Shown here piece by piece: positions 13,287 through 25,023 of a DNA stretch of 64,000 nt. The notes beneath the pieces were generated by a model. It was not told the DNA's origin. It ran no database searches and worked only from the letters and a program-made list of their open reading frames with translations. How positions within the stretch are numbered: position 1 is the first letter of the stretch; each line of letters begins with the position of its first letter. Made by a program: the position numbers and the translations under genes. Origin of the DNA: Lepidonotus clava (taxonomy: Eukaryota > Annelida > Polychaeta > Phyllodocida > Polynoidae); contig OW387133.1 in assembly GCA_936440205.1 (NCBI GenBank), positions 71,424,374 through 71,488,373 on the forward strand, given 5' to 3'.

Positions 13287-14383
13287 ATTAATGGGGTAAT
13301 CCGGATTTTAGCTGCAGTTAATTGGGACACTTGGGAACTTTTTTGTGTATGAAATTATTATATACTTGTTAACGTATGAATACTTTTCGCTTTTCAAAGA
13401 TATTGGTATGATTTAGCACTAGCTTTCTGTCATTGAAATCCCAACTCTATTATTAAGTGATAACGCTCTGCATATGTGAGAAATCTCTGTCTGGTGGGAC
13501 ACACCTAAATACATCAATAATCTGGCACTCTTACATCCAGTCGCGACACGTACGTTTTGCTTTCAGTTGTGACAGGGCTCGACAATTAGCTGTGATCCCT
13601 AGGACTAGTGTAGATACGGCACTGCAGCTGTGAACATAATCAGTGATCGGATTATCACGTGGACAATGACGTTATGATCTCTCTGACCGGGATGCTGATC
13701 TGATAGTTTTGCTTTTCGGAAACCATGTTAGTTGTCATGAGCTAAATAATTAATAAATGATCTAGATTACCACCATTGACAGGGGCTAGGAAAATCGATG
13801 AAAGCAAAAAGTGATGCACCGATTTGAATCACTTGCATTAGAATAGCAACAGAGGTGAACAGTATATTGCACTCTCACAACGTTCAACGAATCCTAACAC
13901 TGTCCCGGAACTCGGCACATTTAATGACTGCCAGTTAATGTAAACAACTGTCTCCTAAAAATGTCCTGGGCATACATAATTACAATAATCAGATTCAACC
14001 TACTATACTTAACCCATTGACTATATGTATAATAACATGTAACTTTGCAAAACTGTACACAAGTGTATATATGCAGGCAAGGCTTATAAGCAGGACGCTG
14101 CCATCTGTTGAGCAGCCAGACGTTCCTCCACTTGCACGCAGACCTTTCGCATATATGCTGTGACCTTATAGTGAACAAGCAGAGTGTCACAAGACCCAGC
14201 CCTCCGACTGAGTCTGCCCGATTACACATGTGAGTGGCCGGGACATGTCGAATTGGACACCCCTCCATTGCATGCTCCGCATCACGCGCCTTGTACCCCA
14301 AGTAAGGCTTTAAGACTGCCCTTTTTGGGTGACCTTTCTCAACACTCACAGGTCACGAGCTTAAGGTCAACACGTTCTCTAGC
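13287..14383. other. Non-coding DNA
   Basis: No repeat, RNA gene or coding frame is supported. GC content rises slightly from about 14180 towards the short ATG-donor unit at 14384. Confidence 0.35.
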
Positions 14384-14393
14384 ATGGCGACAG
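14384..14393 (+). CDS. Possible very short first coding exon, ATGGCGACAG, phase 1
   Basis: An ATG in near-ideal context (AGC before it, G after) is followed after only 10 nt by a donor, ACAG|GTATGA, giving Met-Ala-Thr and the first base of a fourth codon. The phase equals that of the first exons at 47670, 50064 and 62976, so it could join the same acceptor. A ten-base match can easily arise by chance. Only transcript evidence could raise this above a suggestion. Confidence 0.22.
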
Positions 14394-16550
14394 GTATGAA
14401 AAATAGTCACCAGTGCCAACAGGTTTTATACGGTGTGAGTCTGGGCCCACTGTACCAAGAAATAATCACGGAACTTGCAATTCTCGGAACGCTGATTACT
14501 CTATAGCCTCCATAATATCTCCCATCTCACTTCGGTACATGAAGGCGCACCGTATTTTAGTATTACTATCAGTCATTCGAGTTTAACTAAGCTCATACTC
14601 TAGCATTCAAATCATGGCCTCACTACCTAATGTAGGCATATTCGATTTACATCCAGGGTATGCGAGTTGAATTGCATCTTTTGCAAATATAAGTTCATTT
14701 AAATGTTTCAAATGTACTGTCTCGCACTTACATTAGATAATTTGGGACATAGCTAGACAAAGTATTCGTCTCTGGATATTGTCATTCCAGAGGTGGGGGA
14801 GCAAGGGGAGGAGATGCGTGACAGGCTAGGACAGAGCCACTGCTAGCTGTGTAAGCCTCAGTTTTAATAACTGGGCTATGGGTCACTCCATAATAAAAAC
14901 TACCAAATGCCACTTCTGGCCACTTCAAGTGTCTATAACTCACAAATAAAAATAAGCCAGGGTCAATGCTCATTATTAACTAAACCTCATGTATGTTTGC
15001 AAGTGTCCTACCTACTTCTTAAAACTCCCAAAGTGTCATAAATATCCAATGTGGGTGGGTAAAGTCCAGTGTATCCAAAAATTTGGCTTAACCTCCATTT
15101 TGTTTTTGGCTATTGATTCACTGAGCATGCCCAAGACCCAGGTCATGTGATCAAAGCCCTGTAGCTGGTTCTTGGCTGGACACTGCATGGTCCACTGAAT
15201 TGTCCAATGACCTGTGACACCAGTGACCAGCTGAAAAACAAACATGGCTGCACAAAGCTGGGAATGACAATTTTGCAATCTAATTTTGCCCTACAACTCA
15301 TTTATGGAGCATTACTACGTGCAATGGATAAACTACTACGCATTTAGGGATATGTAAGTACATGTATACAGTCATAAAGTAAGGCCAGACCCCCTCTATT
15401 TTGTGTATGCAATGATTTGAGACTTTACTAGTAGGAGTAATTTAGAACTCTATACAAAGTCTGTTAAGCTGTGCTAGAGTTCTAGAGCTAAGCCACTGCC
15501 TTTTCAACATTCCTGAAAACGAGCGACCGTCATATCTTTACTTAAAGGTGTGAGACTAAAACGCTATAGTAATTATTGGACACATTTCCCAAATTACCGG
15601 TGGAAATATTAACCACCGTTGGCATTACGACGTTTGACCTACTGACCTGAGGGAAACCCCCGTTTAATAGTTGGGTCTGACCTCTGGGAGCACCTCCCCC
15701 TCACCTGCCGCACCCAGCGTGTGAATTACCGGGCAACAGGTTGTCTCCGCGACCCCGTTCACACTGCCAGAACAGCACCTGCCATTCTCGTAGCCAGCTC
15801 TCTTTTGTCCGCTGAGGAATTTACCTCGGTCACCATCGAACAGTGAGTGCATGCAGTTTGCAGTGCCCAGACTTGGGAAACTCAGACAGTCGGAGGGGGC
15901 TGACCGAAACGAGATGTTTATCAGTCATAATCCAATGAACAAAAAAAATCCAATGTGAAGATTTATCATTTGTGAACGAGTTTCCTATGATAGCCGACCC
16001 TTTTTTTTTCTTTTTTTTGGTTATTATTATTGTGGCGCCCTGCAAGCGTTAAATGTTAGAACCAATGTTTTGGGTTTTGGATTTCAATGCAGTCAAGCTA
16101 AAGTTGCACGGTCCAAGGCGTCTTTGGGAGGAGAGTTCACTCATGCGCATGCTCGTGAAAAAGGTGCATGTTCCCAATTATCTACAGAGTTTGCGTATTG
16201 GTATGATTGGCAATCTGCCTCGTGGTGAACCTGTATATTGCTTGGTATCAACAGTAACGAGCGGCATAATCGTGATGTCATTATTTAAGACATTATATAA
16301 CCGTTGTTTATAAGATATTCATGTAACATGTACTTTGGGAAAGAATAAAGTAACACAAAGGAAAGCGGTATAATTCATAGCCCATCTAATATACGTCCAG
16401 TGTCCAAAGTTAACTGACTGTAAGAACTGACTTCATGCCTACATCGGATGCAAGGTCTGGAAATGGTGTGAAGCCGACCATAAGAAAATTGAATTCCCTC
16501 TTATATCAGGCATGTAATATTCAGTGAAAGCTTATAATGTATAGCTGGGT
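14394..16550. other. Non-coding DNA with one minus-strand exon candidate
   Basis: Apart from the minus-strand frame at 15852-15703, this stretch holds no feature I can support. A T-rich run lies near 16001-16018. Confidence 0.3.
15703..15852 (-). CDS. Possible minus-strand first exon, 49 codons, phase 1
   Basis: On the minus strand an ATG at 15852 opens 49 codons (MHSLFDGDRGKFLSGQ...) and meets a strong donor, CGGCAG|GTGAGG, at 15703/15702 in phase 1. The frame would stay open to 15664 if unspliced. It sits in a local GC-rich patch. There is no strong third-position bias and no recognisable domain. It is either the start of a divergent gene or a chance frame. Confidence 0.25.
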
Positions 16551-16684
16551 CCAAAACCGCACGTCTCCATATAGACCGACACTCTCTACCTTCAGGCAGG
16601 TTATCTCTCACGGAAGGTCATCTGCCACGGACGGAAGATTGAGACTAATACCCATCACAGGCTAGGCCCAGAATGTGCATTCTT

Positions 16685-16920
16685 GGACCAAAAGTCAGTG
16701 TATACTGCCTGGATCAGTATGTCCGAAATATTTAAATGAGTTACTGAAATGCAACTGATTTTACACTGACTTGTTTCTGCCAGCTCATTTAAATATTTCG
16801 GACATACTGATTTCCCACTGCTCAACCACTGTATTTCCACTTATTTCCACTGAAAAGCTACTGAAAGTTAACACTGATTCTATACTCCTAATACACTGTA
16901 TTTCTACTGAGTTTCAGTCC
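16685..16920. mobile_element. CAGT-rich inverted-repeat element, short copy
   Basis: The left end GGACCAAAAGTCAGT matches the reverse-complemented right end GGACTGAAACTCAGT at 12 of 15 positions. The interior is dense in CAGT/ACTG words and carries a perfect 26-bp inverted repeat (16715-16740 with 16784-16809, spacer 43 nt). Read in reverse, its end shares an AAATGAGGTATA block followed by CTGAAAnTCAGT with the 1.1-kb region at 21749-22872, so the two are related. Class unknown; a non-autonomous DNA transposon is most likely. Confidence 0.5.
16715..16809. repeat. Perfect 26-bp inverted repeat with 43-nt spacer
   Basis: The left arm (16715-16740) starts CAGTATGTCCGAAATATTTA and ends AATGAG. 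The right arm (16784-16809) is its exact reverse complement. Perfect identity suggests recent origin or selection for pairing, since neighbouring repeats here are decayed. Confidence 0.9.
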
Positions 16921-17122
16921 GGGATATACCTCATTTGAACTGTCAACACAAGCCCGTTTTCAGGCTAGTAAAGGTCGTTTTATGTAAATGTCTATGCATG
17001 AATGCTTTTTCTGCAAATTCGCATCATAAGAAATATCTAACTGGTTATCTATATTATCTAACTTCACAGTAGCTCGAAATCTACGTCTGCCCAAGCAACT
17101 GCTTTATGAGTGAACACTATGA

Positions 17123-17458
17123 GAGGGTTCCCACGCAGGTCTTTAAACGTCTTAAATTGATTTTCTCAAATTTGAGGCCTCACAAGGGTCTTGAATTTGA
17201 CAGTCTTGTAGTTAGAGGTCTTAAAAAGTCTTAGATCTAAATTTAATTTTTTGAGAAGTTAAAATGAAGTAATTATAAAAATTGCATATTGCGCATGCGC
17301 ACTTCAAAGTAAGAAACTTGCTTAAAATCTAATTCATAGAATACACTCTGAAATTGTTCTTTGCATGCAGTAGATTGGTCGTAATTTGTCTAAATATTGG
17401 TCCTAAATTGGTCTTAAAAAGGTCTTAAATTAGTTTTTAAAAATGCGTGGGAACTCTG
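17123..17458. mobile_element. MITE, about 335 bp, GTTCCCACGC ends
   Basis: The left end GAGGGTTCCCACGC and the reverse-complemented right end CAGAGTTCCCACGC match, followed on both sides by repeats of the word GTCTTAAA. Terminal motifs of this kind are common in hAT-like non-autonomous elements of animals; the assignment here is inferred. No coding frame. Confidence 0.65.
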
Positions 17459-17932
17459 TATAAACTCGTGTATCATTTTAGATTTCGAGGTATTATACGT
17501 TGTAAATAAATTAACAGATTGGTGTTTTTTCTGGTATTATACATCCTGTGTGTATTTCTCTTTCGTATTTCCTATTTAATTCAATTTTCTTTCGTTTTCG
17601 TTTTCAATTTCAATATTTATCCGGATGTGTCATTAGTAAAAACGAAAGAAGGAAATGAAAATGGACTTTAACTGTCCTAATTTCCTCGGCTTCAGTATCG
17701 ATCGAGAATCTTCTGAAACGTGCATGTGGTTACGGCCGGTTAGTGATAAAACCAAACAAGCGAACTGTATATACTAGGGGACTTATTAGGTTGAGAGCTA
17801 TTGGCTAACGGGTCAGTGATCTTCACATAGTATGTAAAATGGGCATTTCACATTTTGTCATGTCCTTTAAAAATCATTGTAAGATCATTTAACTTATCAT
17901 ATTCATCACTTGAGAAGCCTCTGCTTCTGTAG

Positions 17933-17972
<40 letters not shown>

Positions 17973-18970
17973 ATTATTTATGTATAGTTTGTAATAAAGT
18001 TAAAATTAGTCAAGTAAACACTGCTATTGAAACCATACAAACTTTATACCAAAATAGATACAAGTCCAATTAATTACTCTATACATTAATAGAGACTGCT
18101 CCATTAAAAGATTGAACTTTTTAAGTATATACAGCTTTCACTTTTTTTTTTTATTAAAACTGAATCAACATCAGCAAGGCTGGTTTCATAATAGATCCTT
18201 CAAGGAGAACACGTTGCCAGTTGGCAAATCAGCCTGTAACGTACCAGAAGGGCATCTGAAGGGCGAAAGGTTGCACTCTGGCCAATAGTACAATGACAAT
18301 GATCACAAAGGACGTCGAAGACAGGCTTTTTTTAGTTGTTCCCTTCTCGTGTTTCTAGAATTCGTTGTCTGATTCATTAAGCCCGCGACACTAATATACA
18401 TCCCCCGAATATCACGAGTGGACCTAGCCCACTGGTCCCTTTGACTGCAGCAACTAGAGTGTGACCAGGGAAGGTTACATTGTGGAGGTGAGAGGGGGGT
18501 CGTCAGGGCCCCAATCCCCCTCATCCCTCAGCCTACGTCATGCCCCCTGTGAAGGGTAGAACCAGGACCCTGTCTCCGCAATGATGCCCTTCCCTAACTC
18601 TATTTCTGCATCGCCAGACGTGTACTTAATTGTTCTAAAAGGGGAAACCCATTGTGTGTGGATACGCCTGGCCAGTAGGCCACCAGTGTAGGGGTCAGTG
18701 ACGAGTATAAGAGGGTGAACACAGACGGCCTTACCTCCCTTGTGTTGGTGTCTTCCTCCCCACTCTGGTTTCACACCTGTAGCCGAGAGTATCTTCTTTG
18801 GAGAGAGAAAAAACGATTTGGATACGTCTGACTGGAAGTCATACCTACTGACATTTATAACACCCGTGTGGCGGTTTCTATCTACATATTGCCTAAAGGT
18901 AAACGTTTAAAGGACAAGTTCTTCTGAACTCCTATTCTACAGAGCCGGTACTGGTCCTACATCATACAGA
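17459..18970. other. Non-coding DNA with a TA microsatellite
   Basis: It contains (TA)n at 17937-17969. The word CTTCTGTAG|GTGATA just before it resembles an acceptor-donor fusion but is weak. Nothing else is supported. Confidence 0.4.
17937..17969. repeat. (TA)16 microsatellite
   Basis: An uninterrupted TA dinucleotide run of about 33 bp. It has no feature beyond likely length polymorphism. Confidence 0.95.
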
Positions 18971-18986
18971 CGTTCTACCAGACTTG

Positions 18987-18995
18987 AGCAGCTCA
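18987..18995. promoter_or_regulatory. GAGCAGCTC palindrome, copy 1
   Basis: First of 11 exact copies of GAGC-W-GCTC. It continues GAGCAGCTCACATCGAC, which matches the copy at 49901 at 16 of 17 positions. It lies about 670 bp upstream of the ATG of candidate first exon B. Confidence 0.4.
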
Positions 18996-19660
18996 CATCG
19001 ACAATTAAGACATACTGCTGAGAAGATTTGAGTCAGTCATAGGTTCCACAACCATCGTTTAATTTACCACAAGAACACACTACATCTACCCTATACACGG
19101 ACGCCACAGGCAATATTTTGTTGACCGTCACTCCTAATTGAAATGATTAACTATACTAAGTCTCTGGCAAAGAACCTGCCCACACTGTTTTGTTAATTGT
19201 TAAAAAAAAGACGCTGATTGATACCAATTAATTGCGTGTGGCCGTGTCCTTCCGAGCCAAGTGTTGAGTGGTTCGTGTCACATTGAGGGCATTTTGTACA
19301 CGCCCCATTTAGCCCCCTGCTTACAACTGCAAGTATACTCTATCTGACCTTGGATTTTTCCATCACATTAAATTGTGACAACAACGACATCTAGCTATAT
19401 TGTCATACTGGGAGTCCGTGTGGTACTGGAGGGAGGATTCGTCATACTATTTCTACATTGGGAACATTCAGACCCGATTATTGACTTTATGATCCCATCT
19501 AGACTGGTCCGAGAAATCTAATACTTGAGAAGTTGGATGCACCAGGATCTTACTTCAAAACAGGGCCGACCTCCTTAATAACTGTATCCTGAAGTAAGCA
19601 GGGCGTCGTTGTCTTGGACTCAGAACAAATCACAATCTCATCTTCCCGAAAAACGCAGCC

Positions 19661-19927
19661 ATGGAGAACAAAGGGTACACCAAGGAGAACGGCAAGGCCG
19701 GCTTCTCCTTCGACAACCTGAAGAAGACGGACTGGGTGGTGCGGGACGCCCGCTCGGACGGCCTGGAGGACGACCAGCCCCAGACGGGAGCAAACGGCCT
19801 CCAGTGGATGAACGACAAGAACTCTGAGAAGGCTGAGTCGGAGAGCAACAGGAGCAGTCGGCCGGCCAAGAAGAGGGGCCGGGAGCGGCGGCGGGCCCCC
19901 AAGGAGGCGTCCAACAACAACGACCAG
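19661..19927 (+). CDS. Candidate alternative first coding exon B, 89 codons, phase 0
   Basis: The ATG at 19661 sits in an optimal context (CAGCCATGG) and opens 89 codons to GAC CAG|GTAGTA, a phase-0 donor. Third positions are overwhelmingly G or C up to that point and relax just after it, which supports this donor over later ones. The peptide begins MENKGYTKENGKAGFSFDNL. It has a basic, nuclear-localisation-like patch at residues 68-81 (PAKKRGRERRRAPK) and ends ASNNND-Q. The ASNNND block near the donor is shared with exon A. The frame stays open to a TGA at 20095, with further possible donors at 20068 and 20071, so a longer or retained form is possible. It is not a domain I recognise. Confidence 0.6.
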
Positions 19928-20095
19928 GTAGTACTTATAGCGGGGGACGTAGAGGGGGAGGAGAACCCCCTGGCGCAGGGGGAGCATTCTCCTGGAGAGG
20001 AGCCGACTCCAGCCAGGTCCATAAGGCCGCCGAGGCGTAAAGTGAAATCCATCCTCAAAGTCAAAAAGGTGGTGAGCTCAACGAGTCTCCTTTGA
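19928..20095 (+). CDS. Open extension of exon B (alternative donor or retained intron)
   Basis: The frame of exon B continues for 55 codons past its best donor to a TGA at 20093-20095. The added peptide is acidic, then basic (RPPRRKVKSILKVKK), and contains SILK at residues 130-133, the sequence of a known protein phosphatase 1 docking motif. Codon third positions are less GC-rich than in exon B. It may be an alternative exon end (AAAAAG|GTGGTG at 20068 or GTG|GTGAGC at 20071), a retained-intron short isoform of 144 residues, or simply intron. Confidence 0.3.
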   Translation, partial: VVLIAGDVEGEENPLAQGEHSPGEEPTPARSIRPPRRKVKSILKVKKVVSSTSLL

Positions 20096-21748
20096 GCAAC
20101 TCACGCTTTGAGACATGGCCAGGCCCATATAAATGCGTACTTATTCCCCTAACTCCCTTTATGATCATTTACAAAATTATGTGTACCAGTAGCATAACTT
20201 TTTGGTTTTCTCTCAAAATCCAAATTTCGTGTCAATTAAGTTCTGAACAAGTTAGCACATTCAAAAGTAACCGTAAGTTGAGTAGTTACGATACACGGAA
20301 ACCTCCGAAATATGAGAAGTTCGGAGGGGGATTAAATTGCCCGCTCAGGTCTTCCCAACTCTCACCAAGGTTTCTGTATATGGGTCTGGAATGGTACAGC
20401 TGCCTTTGATTAATACAGTAGAGTAACTATTAATTTATATAACCATATTTTCGTTCATGTCTAACCTTGACTGATAAAGTAATCGGTTATACTTGCTGCT
20501 ACTAGAATATTGCTTTATAACCTATTAAGCCATGATATATTCGATATCAGTGCGACTATTTCAACTAGAAGCAATCAAAATTAAGATTATATATCTTGTG
20601 CTGAAGTCGGGCGCCCAGTGCGTCCAGCAGGCCCAAATGCATCTACCAACGGGGAGGTATAGAGATAATTTTCAAGAAAAAACACATCCCCGGCGCTGAG
20701 TCCTAATAATTCGGTTCCCGTCCATACAAATGTTAAATGATGAGGTGAAAACCTCACACCAATGATCCACCTGCGTGGTTTATCTGATATCTCGCGCGCG
20801 TATCCTCTCCTCGTTTACTGCCTTGATACTTACCATGTAAAACATTGATAACAACAGATAGAATAGTAAAGTATGCTTCATTAAAATGCTCCATAAACGA
20901 ATAACTCTTAATATAAACTAAACGATGGAAACTTATTCACATCACTCCCACCCCCCTCCAGCAGTTCATGCGAATTATAAAGCTCTGCTGAGCGTGATGG
21001 TTATTATCTCCTATCTAATGAAAGCTTCTCAGGCTGGGTACCGAGTGCTAATTTTGAACCGTCCCTATTCACGACCCAGTATTGACTGAGATGACCGGGG
21101 TCAGGCCAATTTAGGAACAGATATGTATGTAGGTTTACCCCCAGGGCCTAAGACTATATATATGTATGGTTCTTAGAAGATGACCTTATGTCGACAGAAG
21201 ACCTACCATATTATATACCAGATAGTCCATTCAGAGTTTGGTAAGAGGAATCTACCATTGTCAGCCTGTGTCAGACTTGTCACTGGGCTGCGAGGCTATT
21301 TATAAAAGTATCGCCCGTGCTTAGATAAATTTGTACCTGGCAACTTATATGTATGTGATCAGAGTTCAGTATGTCAACCCATTCATTCTAGAAGAGCGAT
21401 TTAAAAGCTCTTTCGTGATGTGGAACTTTTGAGAGAAACGTTTGTAGATCTTTTGGTCTTTGTACAACAAAATTTTGGGGACAAGGCGAGCTAGGTATAT
21501 TTTACCTTACTGTAAGTTACAACTGCATTCATCGTGACAATTGTGTGTGATGGTGACTTCTCTTACCAAATGATACCACCAAAAAGATGATGATATAGAA
21601 TAACGTGTATAACCAATTAAGTTAATAGGTAATCGTACAACAAAAATATACCATTCGCATTTTGTGCGTTATGTAAGCTGTCTCCATAATAAAGAATAAC
21701 TTTTTTCTTTGCAAACACACCCCATAGAATACGTATATATCGATCCCG
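20096..21748. other. Non-coding intron-like DNA
   Basis: AT-rich, without supported exons or complete repeats. Short open frames here have no coding bias. Confidence 0.35.
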
Positions 21749-22872
21749 GGCCAGAACTCAGTGCTAAATCAGCGCCTAATCAGCCAATAAACAGTGTACC
21801 TTGGAAGTGTCTTTTCAGTCAGAAAACAGTTGAGAAACCAGTGGTATATCAGTCAATATTCAGCCCTTAATCAGTGTAACTGACTGGCAGCTGTATTTAA
21901 ATGAGGTATAAGCCATGGATCGGGGCCCCTGAATAAAGACTGAAATTCAGTGCTTTATCAGTGGTGGTTTCATTGCAAGGAAATATTTATGATTGTTTCA
22001 GTGAGGATTCAGTGGGACTGATTTCCAGCTTCCTTGTCAGTGGTCTAGGAGGGTCCCTGAATAGGCACTGCTTAGTTTTCCATTACAAAGTATTAAAAAC
22101 TTCTGTGAACAGAACAATGGTCAAATCAACATTTCCTTCCACAGGGTTTACAGAGAAAGAATACTTAAGAACAAAGAGGTTAGTCATCTCTAACCGACCA
22201 GCCATTAACCATGAGCCCTGTGTGTCAAACATTTCATTTCTACTTCACTAAGACAATGGCTAAACATTATGCATCTATATATATTTATGTACCCACATAC
22301 TGAGACATGCCTTATTCTGTAAGTATAAGAGTTGATTTGCTATAATAACCTACCTGCCTTTACAATCCTTAAATGCAGTCCCCTGTAGTCTAGTCACGAT
22401 CCATAACATAAGTAATATGTCCATATTTGGATACTTTTAAAGGGTATATCACTATATAAATCCAGTAAATCTGCTTACTCTTTGCACAGAACTGTTGCGT
22501 GAACTGCCATATCCCGCCAAAATGGTGTTTTACAGGTTAATGTGCCTGGTAACCCAAATAAAACTAGGCCGTACTATAAGCTATAGTTCAGTGGCCCCTC
22601 CCTGGATCAGTCCCTGTGCCCAGAACACTTTGATAAATCAGTCACAGTTCAGTGGGGGTAAAACTCTTCTAACAGATTTCAGTTACTAATCAGTGGCTTT
22701 TAGATTTCTATAAAGTTATTTCAGCTAAAGAGCAGTGAACACTGAAATGTGAGGGGTAGAGCCAGTGGTTTGGTCAGTGGGCTGTCAGTGATCACTGAAA
22801 AATACAGTGCATCTACAGCGAACTTTCAGCCATAGCTGACATGAGGAGTGGCCACTGCCTTCTGGTCCGGCC
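21749..22872. mobile_element. CAGT-rich element, long copy, about 1.1 kb
   Basis: Two arms dense in CAGT words (about 21749-22060 and 22570-22860) flank an ordinary middle of about 500 bp. The ends are loosely inverted: GGCCAGAACTCAGTG on the left, GGACCAGAAGGCAGTG on the reverse-complemented right. It contains the same AAATGAGGTATA block as the element at 16685-16920. Open frames inside it are chance. No transposase was seen; the class is not assigned. Confidence 0.45.
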
Positions 22873-23640
22873 TACAAACTCTTGATTCGTTAAATCAAAC
22901 GTAAACATCCATGGTATTTCAAATAGTATATGGAGTATGTGTAGATATAGGTACATGTATGGCGCTGCTTTCCTTTGCAAGTTGGTAGAGAAAACCCATC
23001 CATGAGTTGTTTGGTCAATAGCCGAATCTCTAAATAACTAAATTCCAGTTGGCGTCAACACCCGGAATAGACCCTCTATACATCTTTCTTGATTTCATTG
23101 GCCTGCAGGGGTAATGGTTTCCTGAAGGCACTTACCTTACTTATCTAGCCGCCTGTTTGGCCCATGCATCCTCTCCGGTGGCGCCTCGGATACATCAGTG
23201 ATCTAGGCAACAGGCAGATACGGAATCCAACACCCCATAAAGGAAACATTTCTACGAAGATAGTATTTGCTGTATCCGACAGCGAGTTACTCAAAAGATG
23301 CGATTAATTATACGGACGGAGATGGAAAAGGTAGATTGACGCAAATATTTGTAAAACCTTTAACTTAATCAAACTTAGATACTGGTATAAATAGCTTTAA
23401 AGATTTGAAATCTATCCCGGTTGAAGATAGGTTCTCCGTCACGAACAGGCAGATATTTTTGCTGCTTGTCGACGAGTTCAGCAACTCCCACCTCGAGGGA
23501 AATGACCTCATGCACTCAGCAGCCATTAGACCATTTCGGTATATTCCGCTAAAATGACATTCCGTCTGGGAGTGCACTAACATTAATATATAATTCGGTG
23601 TAGGTTCGCCCACCTGCAGTCACTTTCCAGCCTTGTCTAT
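22873..23640. other. Non-coding DNA
   Basis: A minus-strand open frame ending at 23365 reads smoothly for about 70 codons but lacks a supported start, donor or codon bias. No feature is called. Confidence 0.3.
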
Positions 23641-24165
23641 TAGGAGAGGGCAGACCCGCGGCAGAAAAAGGCCAGGGGCTTTTTGCTCATTGTAAAAACC
23701 CAGCTAGACCCGCGCTGCGGCAGCTCGCCTGATCAGCGTGATGGAGTTAATCGAGGCGGCGTGACGTCCCGCCTGCCACCGGGACGACTAGCATCAACCC
23801 TCAGGAGGCGGCAGGTGATTTCATTAGCACCTGGAATAATAAAGCTGCTACGGTGACAACCTGGCCGGCCAGGCCTCCTCCCACTGCCTCCTCGGTGGTT
23901 GCTGCTGCGGCTCGCACGTCGCAGCCAGCCACCCACGGGGGGACAGGAGGCCGAGCGCTGTTCCTGGGGCCAGTGAGCAGATGGCAAGTTGCTCCGTCGT
24001 CGGAGCATGAGCTGCTCACATCTGCTCCTGAGTTGCTCACGGAGCTCAGTGCGTCCTCAGACACGGCTCGGCACACACTTGAGTACATACATAGCCGTCC
24101 GTATGTGAGGTGTATGTGGCGGGGTTTTCTCTCATACACGGAACTGCTCGCAAACTGCTCACAAG
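23641..24165 (+). promoter_or_regulatory. GC-rich island upstream of first exon C
   Basis: This is a strongly GC- and CpG-rich stretch ending at the ATG of exon C. It carries GAGCTGCTC at 24009-24017, followed by near copies (GTTGCTCAC, AACTGCTCG, AACTGCTCAC) down to the start codon. Open frames on both strands cross it, but none has a plausible ATG with bias. A promoter with a 5' untranslated leader is the simplest reading. Confidence 0.5.
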
Positions 24166-24237
24166 ATGGATATGTATGAGGATAGCGACGTCCTGCTTGA
24201 CCTGGTCTTCCTGGATGAGATGAGTTCCCAGCATGAG
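24166..24237 (+). CDS. Candidate alternative first coding exon C, 24 codons, phase 0
   Basis: The ATG at 24166 has A at -3 and G at +4 and opens 24 codons ending CAT GAG|GTAGGG, a good phase-0 donor. The peptide begins MDMYEDSDVLLDLVFLDEMS and ends SQHE. It is acidic and hydrophobic, of the sort found in activation or docking segments. Its phase equals that of exons A and B, so all three could join the exon at 30643. It sits at the 3' edge of a GC-rich island with a GAGCTGCTC palindrome 157 bp upstream of the ATG. No family recognised. Confidence 0.55.
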
Positions 24238-24755
24238 GTAGGGACCGACAACCTGCGAGTCTGTTCACCTGTTGCTCCTATTGGTGTCTCGAATTAGGAC
24301 TGGCCTCGAGCAAGTTCTCCTTTTTTCTGAGCATTCCCCCGACATTCTCAGGGTTGTCTCCTGTCTTCTGTCCGTGCCTTTTAAACGTTTGGAATGACTG
24401 ACAGGCTATTGCTTTGTCACGTTTGTAAGTTTTCTGTTTACGCTGATCAGTGCTGATGTTACAACCCCGCAGAATGTACTGTTTGACATTACAATCACCA
24501 TGCGGTTTAATTGGGTTTGACAAAGTATTTTTTATTGGAAATTCGAAACAAAGGACAATCATAATAATTGGCCTGGTTGGCTGGTCATTTGACGACAGTA
24601 ATCAACGTTTCCACTAAATTGCCAACTGATCAGGAATGGAAGTAATGTTAATTGTATGAATAATTTCGATTGCCATGACTGACAAGTGCGTAATGGAGAC
24701 GCAATTTCATTAGTATACTAACTATGTTACTTAAACAAAATTACATCGCAGATTA

Positions 24756-25021
24756 TAGACCTTGTGCAGACGTGGTCACGTGACCACACTTTGGTGATCA
24801 CCATTTGCTTATCAATGCCATGAGGTTAGTTAATAAATCTTTAATTTATCAAATCTAGATAATAATAATGATAATTTTAAGTCATGACTTCTTGTTACTA
24901 TTCTAGATAAATCCAGCAATCCAGATGTTCTCGAATTAGGAATAATGATAATTACAAACTGATCACCAATATGGCGTTCAGTCACTTTTTGGCTGTTATG
25001 ACGTCACCTGCACAACGTCTA
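24756..25021. mobile_element. TA-flanked MITE, 266 bp, copy 1 of 3
   Basis: The ends are TAGACCTTGTGCAG and, reverse-complemented, TAGACGTTGTGCAG, with TA on both sides (24754-24755 and 25022-25023), as in Tc1/mariner-like insertions. Inside are a perfect 16-bp palindrome, GTGGTCACGTGACCAC (24772-24787), the palindrome TGGTGATCACCA, and TGACGTCAC near the right end. Related copies lie at 34663-34924 and 43276-43538. Confidence 0.75.
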
Positions 25022-25023
25022 TA

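Noticed and set aside
21961-22251. 96-codon + strand frame
   Set aside because: It falls inside the CAGT-rich element; no codon bias or start context.
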